Assembly (NCBI RefSeq): GCF_010093595.1 | Contig: NW_022985455.1 | Coordinates: 536,898 to 600,897, forward strand | DNA: 64,000 nt | Reading direction: 5' to 3' | Source: Mytilinidion resinicola | Lineage: Eukaryota; Ascomycota; Dothideomycetes; Mytilinidiales; Mytilinidiaceae | Shown here: in pieces, positions 45,983 through 56,300 of the stretch | Layout: each line of letters starts with the position of its first letter | Numbering within the stretch: the first letter of the stretch is position 1 | Position numbers and translations under genes: made by a program | The notes under the pieces: generated by a model | The model's database searches: none | Told to the model about the DNA's origin: nothing | What the model saw: the letters and a program-made list of their open reading frames with translations, nothing else

Positions 45983-47787
45983 ATGCAGCCGGGTGGCGTG
46001 GGGGAGCCTTCCGACTTTCCATCCGCGACTCTCTTCGATGATTCTATCTACCAGCGCGAGGCTCTGTCGCTTCCAGAAAGCAAAAATGAGGATGACTTAG
46101 ACCAAGAAATACTCGAGGAAGCTCAGCAGCTTGGTATTGCCGTCAGCCAGTACCTAGCGCCAGATCCACACGATATATCAACTGCCTTGTCCACCTTCAC
46201 CGTCTCGAGCGAGCCCAGGTCTTCCATGTCAGTCCGGTCACACGAATCTCACTCTACAGGATTTACTTCGGATCCTTCCCGAAACTCAAAAGACCAATGC
46301 GTAGAAAATCACCCTGCTAGCCCCAGTTTTGCCCCGCCACGAAGCTCTATATCGATTGAGAACCGCGGTTTTTCAGTAGACGGACCCCGCCCGGCCATGC
46401 GCCATGCCCACTCGTCCTCTACCACGTCTAAAGCAGGGTCAACTCGCTCCCTATTGTTGGTTTCGGAGAGCCCTGGCTTGAAGCGACGGCGAGGATCCAG
46501 CTTGCTCTCCATGTTCCGCCGAGAGTCACAGTAAGTAGCCATTGTGTCCACATCTATACATGAAACTAATCCATAGACAATGCAGCTCCTGCTCGGCCCG
46601 TGTTCGCCACAGCCATCATGTAAATCCATTCACGCCACGCCTTCTGTGCGGTCATAGTCTGACGAAGTACGCGATTCGAATACATGTCCAAGACGCCCTC
46701 GAACGCCACGACCACGCCCCACCTAGTTGCTGTGGAAGGCCTCTGCCAAGACCAGCGTTGGAAATGGCATTGACCGAGGCAGAACTGGACAGCCTCGCAA
46801 AAGCGCTACCATTATCAGGTGAAGCTGAAACCGGAATCCATACCAAAGCAAGCGAGGAGAGCGCAGTTGAGTTCACAAGCCAAGCAGAATCGCAATCTCT
46901 GGTATCTCCTGCCGAAAGTGGACCACCCAGTCCCAGTCACCCTGTAAAGACGCCAGAAGAATGCGCACGGCTAGAGAAGGCTATGGAGGACGAACGATTT
47001 AGGGCATTGCGAACCCTGCAGACAGAGCAGCTTAACAAGATCGTGTCGTTCGAGGCCAGACAGAGACAGGCCCTGCTATTATACTATGAACAGTCAAGGT
47101 CCAAACTATCGTCTGCCTTGGCGCGCAACAAAGCAGAGAGAACCAACCAGGTGGGCCGTTCGTGCTCGTGTGTTTGTTCGAGGCTAACCGTCGCAGCATG
47201 CACAACATCTAGAGCAGCTTGAAGAGATGCAAGTTGCAGCAGAGCATGATTTACGTAGAGCCCAGGTGCAAGAGAACCAGAATATGGCTACTGCACTAAA
47301 ATATATGGAGGCGTACTGCAATGGCCCGAACAGTTCCGAACATACTGTATCTGAAGAAGATCGGAAGAAGTTGAAGCGACAGCACGTCGTCCAAGACAGC
47401 CTTCCACGCAAGCATGACAGCGCCATCAATGTCTTACGTTCGAAGCAAGAGAAGGACGTGAAGGTGCAAATACACAACCAGCACACCGAGCTTGTGCAGA
47501 TGGACCTCGACTTTGAGAAGGAGATGGAGCAGCTTGAGATGAAGTTCCACAAAGACTCGAGTAAGCTGGACGTCCTAGCCGAGGTCCGACGAGGCAAGGC
47601 AATTGCTCGGTGGGACCTCAAGGTGGAAATCTGGAGGAGGCAGTTTGAGAAGCAACAAGAGACGTGTTTTGATGGTTCTATTCCGCATCCCGACTGGCCC
47701 GCGACCCCAACAGAAGAACCGGCAGGCGACACTACTGCCTTAGCGCCTTATTTCCAACTCCAGCATCACAGTGCGGCAGCGACTTGA
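45983..47787 (+). CDS. Coiled-coil protein with degenerate RING-like Cys motif
   Basis: Three exons (45983-46530, 46577-47150, 47197-47787) give 570 aa in frame. The N-terminal 180 residues are acidic and then Ser-rich. A short Cys/His patch follows across the first intron: CSSCSARV...LLCGHSL...SCCGRPLP. It is in the place and order of the RING/IBR-type domains of related ascomycete proteins (CxxC, CGH, CCGxPxP), but the middle Cys pair after CGH is missing (SLTKYAIRI). A long Gln/Glu/Lys-rich coiled coil fills most of residues 300-500 (QHLEQLEEMQVAAEHDLRRA and DFEKEMEQLEMKFHKD). It may be a lost-activity relative of an E3 ligase. That is an inference from the pattern and the function is open. 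Confidence 0.65.
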
Positions 47788-48814
47788 TTTACTAAGATTT
47801 TTGTTTCGGGGGTCCCAGCATTCTCGACCTCCCATTTCGTCCTTGCATAGCGCGGAGTTGCGGCATGTTTCTCTGCATACGTAGCGGTTTTCCTTCTTGT
47901 CAATATACCCGGTGGAATTGGATATGTATGAAGTGGGCCTATTGGTCGGGCGGGAGTATAGCTGCCGAGGGAGTGTTCGCTGGTTTAGAAAATTTAATTG
48001 AGAGGGTGCTCTTCGACTATCTTCGACCTATAACCAACAAATAGCTAAGTCTTTTAATCAGTATTTTTGGGTAATGAGGGGCTTGATAGCAAGCAGATGT
48101 CGAACTACCGCTTGAAGCCAGCATCATTGTTTGCTCGTCGCGTGTGAAATCTCACGAACTTGAATTTGTAGTATCTAAAATCATAGACGTGATAATGTAT
48201 ACAGTATGTAGAAGGATGAGATGACCCTGGGTCCCCTTTTCGTACTGACGTACCGGATGAGATGACGATGGACTGAGAGAGGCTGTGCTCAGCCACAACT
48301 AGACTATAAACTCCCTTGGAAGACTGAAGGGGGCCAAAGCTTGCCTAGCACTTCGAGCGTGGCGTTACCTGCTGGCGACAACGCATGCTGCTTTTCTTAC
48401 ACCTCATTGTACATACATACCCGGCAGCGACCGTCGATTGCCTCATCCTTTTCTTTCCTTCGGCTGCCTCTTGCTTTCAAGTAGTTGTCGAGGTCAGCTG
48501 CAGGGTTGCAGATCGTCGCCAACACCAAACCGCATCAACCGCCCTCCGCAGCCTCCTTCTCCATCACTGCCCAAGGGCGTCAAGGGCCCCAATCTGGTCT
48601 TTCAGTGTGTCCCATTGTCATCGACCAAAACTCACCGCGGGCCTCGAGCATCGTCACCTTCGCGACACGGCCGCTTTGCTGTCACTCCCTCGGTTTATGC
48701 GCGCCGCGCCGCCGCAGCCCTCGGGGCATCGCCTCTCCACATCTCCCCGTCTAGGAGAAGCGGCAGTGTCTTTCGCAAAGCCTCGAAAGACACCGACGTA
48801 GTAATCGCGGTATA
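47788..48814. other. Intergenic: promoter of the long disordered-protein gene
   Basis: Frames here lack motifs. The last 400 bases are C/T-rich (about 48450-48760), like a long fungal 5' leader. No gene seen. Confidence 0.45.
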
Positions 48815-51800
48815 ATGTCTCGGCCATACCAATTCGCCGAGGAAAAGTCGACGAGGTCGCCGCTGTAAGAATGTCGTCTGCCAGCCTCACCTATCATTTG
48901 GCTAACCCATCTCCAGAGATCGACCCCAGCAAAACCTGTATCCTGCGGGCCAGCCTCCTTCGTTCAAAACAAACGTGAACCGCGCGAAGACAAAGCGATG
49001 GGTTGAGGCAAAAGCGGTCTCGTACGGTGGAGACGATTGGGGCGATTACGATGAATACGATGAGTATGGCGCGGATGAGCCGCCTCCTGCTCCTCCATCC
49101 AACCCGTCCGTACCTACTGGATTGCGGCAGAAGGGACAAAGCGCTGCAGAGGCCGGAAGGAGCTTCACAGATCCTCAGCCCCCGCGCCAGCCGTCCATAC
49201 CTCGGAAAAACTCCTTCGATGCGGGCGATGAAAGGAGGGCTTTTTCTTCAGCAGCTCCTCAGGGCTTTTCAACAACTTCACCTATTGATGCGAGCGCAGC
49301 GGGCAGGAATGGCGGTTTTGGCGAAGCTGCTCCTTTGCAGAATCAGCAATACGCAGCACGCACCGTTGCGCAGCCACAGCCAATTAATACACAGGTGCCG
49401 CCTGGAAGCCGACAACCAAGTGCTTCTCAATCCGAAATCAGCGACACCCCTCAGCATCGTCGAGATTTCTCCCCTTCAGCTTTACCGCCCCCTCTCCACA
49501 CGAGGGCGTCTCCTGCGCCAGGCAGTGCCCCTGCATCACCAGCAGGAGCACGCTTTCCGCCTCGGAAAAGCAGTATAAGTAACCCTTCGCCTTCTGAAGC
49601 ACTCGGCCCACAGTTCCCAGCCAATGTGACCACCAGTGCTTCCGCCCAGTCACTACGAGGCCGCACACCGAGTAATCCGACAAAGCCGCTCCCATTTATC
49701 AGGCCTGCAGACATATACAAACGAGTGGAAGAGGAGCGTGTAAAGGAGCGCCAGTCCCTAGACTCAGGGCGACCTAGTCTAGACTCCTTGTCCTCGCGGC
49801 CTACAGAGGAGCCAACAGCAGGCCGCGGTCTACGGGAGCGCGGGAGTGCTGAGAGCTTAGGTAAAACCGGGAGGCGGCCAAGCATGGAGCGTGGTGGTGA
49901 GGCCGGTGAATCTGGTCGATCGCTCCAGCCGCTGGAGCCAGTTGTGGAGCGGAAGAGTGAGTACCTCCCTGACTTCAACCTTGCTAGTCAAGGTCCGCAA
50001 TCATCGTATTCTACGGCGCAGCAGAGGCCTGCGGTTCAAACTTACCAGCCCATTGCCTTACCTGAGGTGCAAAGAATGTCAGGGTTTGCCGACGATTTCT
50101 CGCCCAGATACTTCGCCCCCGACTCTGCATCTTTGCAAACCGCGCCTGGTCTGCCTCCCCAGCAAGCGACCATGGGTGGCGATCCAAGTCTTCGCTCCAT
50201 GGTTGACCAGGCATTCACCCGGAACGACGATAATTCTATTCCTCCCACACCAGTATCAAAGCAAGACACGTACTCGCAGTCAGGAGACGGAGTATCCAGG
50301 AGCAACACTGAAAGCTCCTATGGAATAAGCCCCATAATGAGTCGCGTGCCAAGTTCTGCCACTTCAGCTTTGAAGGCTAAGAACGTGGGTGGTGCTGAAA
50401 CTTCGACTCCGGCAATTGCAGAAGAGACTAGCGAGACAAGTACGCCAACTTCAAGGCCTCCCTCAGGGGCAATGCTTGGAGGCGGGTATAAAGTCAACAG
50501 AAAACCGTCGCCTGCTCATTCTCGGAACGTTTCTTCTGGATCGCTAGTAGGCACTCCTCCACACCAGACGGGTCTGCACACACCAAGTCCTGCAGAGAGT
50601 CCAGCCAGGTCGCCAGCCATTGAAGCTCAGAAGGCGATACCAGAGCCTGAAGCCGCTGTTCTCAGTACACTGAACCCACTGCCTCTAGGAAATCCTAATG
50701 GCAATGAAAACAGCGTGCTGCCGAACTATGCGACTAGGGAGGCTGATATCGCCACCGTCGCGAAGAGAAACCCAGAAAACACTGACTTGGCGTTGGGTGA
50801 GGCGGCGAACGAGTCTCAACGAGCGTTCCTCGAGTCTCATCAAGGTGTCACCTCTGACTTAGAACGAGCCCCGCGGTCTCGATCAGAGTCCCCTAGCAAA
50901 GGAAGGGTTCAAGAACTTGCCGGAAAGTTCGACGGCATATCCGATTCGCGCCGAGGCTCTACCCATTCGAGCATCGCATCATGGGAGCGAAGTCAGGAAG
51001 ACTTGCCCATCACGGTTTCGGCCATCAAAAGCAAACCCAACACTCGTGACTCCAGTCCAGTGAAGGCGCCCTTGTCACTACGCCCGACTGCGGACCGTGA
51101 GCCCAGTTTCAGACCTAAATTGCCCGGTCGATGGGAGTCATACGCTACAACTGTACCAACACCACTGGAGGAGCCCAGCAAAGATCGCCAATTGGGCGGG
51201 ACTTTTGCACAATCTGCTGCAGATGTGGAGCAGAAGAATGATAGGAATGAAGAGGTTGATCTGACGCCGACTACGCAGCGGCGTTCTGCTTCTCCACACA
51301 AATCCGATGCTCTCGCTGCTTTACAAGCTGCTGGAAACGCGATGGGTGAAGCCATCAAGGCGTCCGTCGGGTTGGGAACAAGCGACGCAGAAACGGGCAA
51401 TACGACCTCGAAGGCCCCCCCTGGAAACGTTTTCCTGCGCCCATTGCAGCTCGATAGGACTGTCTCTTCGGCAGAATCGAGCAATCCACCATCACCTCCT
51501 CCAAAGGATGGTTCTTTTGAGGACCTGACCCCTGGATCGCACGAAATGACTCCGACGAGGCCATCCATGCTGCCGCAGCTTAGCACAGATCCTTCTGCTC
51601 ACGATTTGGAAAGTGACAAGCTGAGAAAAGAAATTGTTAGGAGTCTCAGCCCACTAAAGCAGTCTGACTCGTCTCTCCAGCCTGGTGCGCCGAGTCTGAA
51701 CAATCGAGAAAGCTCGATTCTGCCAAGTGAATATGAGAGCTATTGGGCCGATGGAAACCCGGACAAGGACGTTGCTCGGCAATCTGTGGTGCAGCCAAGT

Positions 51801-52967
51801 CATGAACTTGGAGCAGTACTAGCCCCCTCGGCTGGACAAAGCACTCCAGAACCAAGGCCTGGTCTTCTGGACAACCGATTCAGCTGGGAACGATCAGCCG
51901 AGGCGGGCCCTCAGATCTCAAATGCACCCACGATGCCGACTTCGCAGGCAGACACCGTTGCGAGTCCCTCTACGGCGCGTGCCGACGTTGAATCACCACA
52001 CGAGGAGTCTTATGCTGGAGTTCCCGAGCCATACTTTGGCCCTGGTCATGCGACTTCGGGCGCACAAATTGTCCCGCAAATAGCGGAGCCGGAAGCAAAG
52101 CCTGAGAGTAAGAGTCTGCTCGGCCAGGCTGAAGTAAACAAGAAGGCGGAAAGTCCGGTCCACTATGAGGCTAACGAACTGACCTCGCCTGTCTCACCAA
52201 ACAGGCCTTCTTCATCCGAAGGACTACACGTCGTGAACTCTGCAGTCGATCCCGAGGCCGTAGATATGCCTCCGCGGCTAGCTGAGGAGGTGGCAGAAGA
52301 AAAGGAAGCGCAGCAAAAGTCCGCAGAAGCTCAGCAAGCGCCGAAGCCAACTTCCCACGAGGCTCCGCTGGGTCCACGCCCACCGACAGCTAAGAGTCCA
52401 CAGCCTATTTCTCCTTCGGGCAAGCCTCTGGGATTTCGAGAAATCCTTGCAATCAGATCTGCCCCGGATCGTATCGCCACCTACAACAGAACACGGGATT
52501 ACTGGGCAACCACAGATCATAGCTTACATGAATGGATGACGAAGACACTGGCGGCAAACCCTGAACATGCTTCCTTGTCCAGTCTGACGTCGCGGCCGAC
52601 CATGGCGACTCCAGCTTCAGGTTCTCTGCGTCATAGGCCTACTGCGTCAATTTCACTTTTCGGCAAAAGCACATCATCCAGCGCACCGCAGCCAGCAACT
52701 CCATATTACGAGCAGTATAACGCGGCTGCATCTCAGCTGCCGCTTGGCGTCCCACCTACTACTCCTGGCGGTACGCCTTCCCAGCAGACCCCATCAACTG
52801 GCGGAGCAGGGACCAGAATTACTAGTCACCAACTTGAAAAGAAGGGCAAAGACTTGTTGCATACTGCTGGGATTTTTGGAGGCAAGGCAACTACGGGAGC
52901 AAAGGGACTATTTGCGAAAGGCAAGAGCCGCTTCAAGTCGAGCGGATCAGACAAGGTAGATCATTGA
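48815..52967 (+). CDS. Large disordered Pro/Ser-rich conserved ascomycete protein
   Basis: Two exons (48815-48864 and 48917-52967) give 1366 aa. The N-terminal block SFKTNVNRAKTKRWVEAK and the acidic GDDWGDYDEYDEYG that follows are, from memory, strongly kept among ascomycetes in proteins of unknown function. The middle thousand residues are low in complexity (Pro, Ser, Gln, Glu), with many SP/TP sites that suggest phosphorylation. A folded patch near the C-terminus (about 52420-52570) reads GFREILAIRSAPDRIATYN and DHSLHEWMTKTLA. The end has TGAKGLFAKGKSRFKSSGSD. The start ATG is the only one that splices into NVNRAKTKRWVEAK. The stop at 52967 follows DKVDH. A GT at 52956 lets the same frame continue instead into the next long frame at 53318 (see findings). 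Confidence 0.8.
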
Positions 52968-53317
52968 TTTCTATTGCCGTGTCTTCATTTCTATTCTAGA
53001 TTGCAGTGTCGGGTGACGAATCACGCGATGGCGGCTTCAGGGTAGGAAGGGCTTTCGAGAGTCGCTGACCGCTCCTGAGCCGTCGTCGTTTCTTCAATTC
53101 CTTTACCTTTTAAATTCCTCTGGGCGTTTTGTCTGCTTACGAATGCTTATCCTGCGAAACTGTATGTCAATGGCCTCACGACCCCGTCATGATTGTGCAC
53201 ACTATCTCATGGGAGACTAGGGCCATGTACAGCTCTTTTCATAATCACAATGCTAATTTATTCTTGTCTCCTTGAACTTTCCCACTGTGAACACGTGTTG
53301 ATGTTTGTGTGATGTAG
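52968..53317. other. Spacer or long intron between two giant frames
   Basis: No open frame. It is either an intergenic spacer with a promoter, or most of a 362-nt intron (52956-53317, GTAGAT...GATGTAG). Confidence 0.5.
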
Positions 53318-56300
53318 GCTTCCCGATCATCCATCTCGTCGGCTCCCACCTCACGCGAGCCCTCTGAAGAGCCCCCGGAATGGGTTACGGCACCCAACCA
53401 GTTCGAATACGGAAGGAGCTCGGTCGATCAGGGTGATCCCAAGGACAAGAAACGAAGACTCTCCTCTCCATTCCGGCGCTCGCGGTCACGGCCTTCAAGC
53501 ACCGTGCTACCCAAAAATCAACATATCGATCTTTCCAATGGCTCCATCCACTCCAGGGACACGCCGCCGAGAGAGACTCCACCTACGGAAGGTAGTCGTC
53601 CTCAGTCCTACGCTGCGCCCGAATCATGGGCTACGCATGATCCGCATTCGCAGCACATTTCATGGAACAACCAGGAACGGCATTCGCAGCACGATGTCAA
53701 CATGACTCCCCCTCGGAACTTGGGCGCGCCTGACAGGCTCGGCGTTCTTCCCTCGCCTGCGAAAAGTGCTTTCTCCCTGGCGCAGGCTGAAAGAGACGGC
53801 GAGGTGCCCCCCGTACCTCCGATACCCAGCGATATGGAGAGTTGGCAGCAGCAGCACGAGCGGGAACGGGAGATCCAATCTCATCGCAATCTCCAGTCCG
53901 TGATTAGACACTCAACTCCTCTAGTGTCGGATGCTCTGCGAACACAGAGTACGGACCTTGCGCCTTCTCAACAGCCCCTGGATCGACAATCAGAACAAAC
54001 TGTTGGACAACAGGCTGACACTCGTGCTGCGAACGGGAAGGAAGAGCCGTCCTGGCCACTCGTGTCGAACACACCGATTCCTGATAAGACGGACTCACTC
54101 CCACCAGCTCCAATGAGTAGACAGGTGCAGTCATATGATGAAGATGACAAGCCACCGCAGCTTGGTCATGACCTATTTCCTACTTCAACGGCAGTCCTCG
54201 GAAACGTGCAAGCAGAAGAAGTCGACGGCAACGATAGACCGCCGCAGCTTCATCATGAGGCCTTCCCCGCATCAGCGCCGGCGGAGCAAATACGTCAACC
54301 AGTGGACGTTTCCCCCACATCTGGACCACAAGCGTCTGATCACGGCGATATCTCGCCCGTCGTATCCTCAGATGATCACGACGCCTCGGACGATGATGAC
54401 AGAGCACCCCCGCCTTTAGATCTAGGGTTCCTCTCTAAGAACTCGCAGCCTACAAGGGACCGCCTAGGAGATATAAGTCCCGTTGTTGCGGCTCGTCAAA
54501 CAGGCTTCGCTAGTGACCAAGGCCCAGTTGTCGTTCGGTCAAATGTGAACGAAGACACGTCGACTCCGGCAATGCGCCCGGCCTACGAGACGGAGCAGAT
54601 TGGCGTTGGCGACGTGTCTCCCGTGTCTTCGCATGGCAATAATTTTGCTGGAACGGCGGCTGATGATTCTACGCCGACTAAAGCGGGTGTTGGGCCGTCA
54701 GACGGTCGTCCCGCTGTCATTGACGCCAACACTATCGCGCCAAAGCCATCCAGTGCCTCTAATGCGGCCGCTGTCGCAGACATAACGTATAAGAGTGAAG
54801 ATGACTACGAGCCGTCTAGGTCCTCGTTGGACTCATGGGAGAACGGCAGCGTCGTAGAGCAGCTGTCTCTCCGCGACGATCGCCCTTCTGCTGGCAGGCA
54901 TCACTCTCAAGAGGGAGTTGCGACAGCTGTGACTCCGCAGTCCGCTAAAACCGTGCAGGTTGGAAGTTACTTCAGACCTCGCGCAGGCGAGCAAACGCAG
55001 GTGATCGTACAGCAAGCCGCGCAGACTGTACCGCAACACGAACGACGTGCTCCTCAGACTGTAGGTCGGGAGGTACCGCAACTCAGTCAAATCTCAGGGC
55101 TTACTGAGACCCATAAGCGCTCTCAATCTCTGCTCTCAACAATCTCCAAAGCGGTCTCTGCGGAGGGCGCTGCAGACTCGCCCGTGTCCGATTTTTCAGG
55201 GAAGGCGGCAGATATACCCCTTCAACCGCAGATACTGCATGTTCCTACGCAACAAAACAATAGCGAACATCTCTCTCCAATCCACGACGACGGCTTCGAC
55301 CTATATGCCGACCATAACGGCATCGTCAAGGATCTACATGACGAGCGAACTGGTGAAGCAGTGAGGATTATGCCTCCTATGCCCTCCGCCCCCCTTCCAC
55401 AACCACCTGTACAACAACAACCTCCTCCTGTTTCCATTCCCTCTTTGGAGCAAGAACCCCTTCGTAGTGCGGAGTCGCCTGTAACCTGGCGAGGAGGGCA
55501 CATGGGGTCAAGGCCGATGAGTTTTGTTTCTCTGCCACGAGATGCGAAGGGCAGACCGCAAGAGCAGATTAACCGCGAGATACACCCCGAAGAAGGCGAA
55601 AGAGATTTAGTACCTGAGCAGCCAGGGTCGCCGCAGGCGCCCGCTTCAGTGCCGCAGACTTTGGCTTCGTCTCCGACACCGCGGAGGCCCCAGGAGGAGA
55701 TCGGGCATGCGGCACCTCCTTTGGGTCCACCAGCTCCAGGCTTTGCACCCCCTCTAGTAGCCTTGGGTGCCGCTAAAGCAGTAGGACGAGGTTTGACTGA
55801 CGGTGAGAGACAACCACAGGCCATTGCTCCGTCGCAACCAATTGCGCCAATACAAGGCCAGCAGGGTCCTACTCAAGGTTATAGCGGCCAACCATCACCA
55901 CCGCCACAGCAGCAGGCTGTGGGACAACTGTCTCCTCAGGGACAGCCTGTACAAAATCCTAGCAGGCACGATCCTATAGCGCAAGATCCGAGACTACAGG
56001 ACCCGCGATTGTTGTATGATCCCGAGGCACAACAGTCACAGACGCAAGATCCCCGAATGCAAGACCCTCGGATTCATGACCTCAGCTTGCAGAACGGAAA
56101 CCCAAGGAATCAAGCCCCACGAGGTCAAGCTGTGGGACCTATGGGACCCGGGCAGCCAATATTCCGTGACCCACGACAGCAGGGTACTACCCAAGATCAA
56201 CTTTACTCCCCTCAAGACCCAAGGCTGCAAGGCCGTACGCCCGTTCAACCACTGCCCCAGGACCCTCGGATTCAAGGGGTCCGTTTTCCCCCTCCACGAA

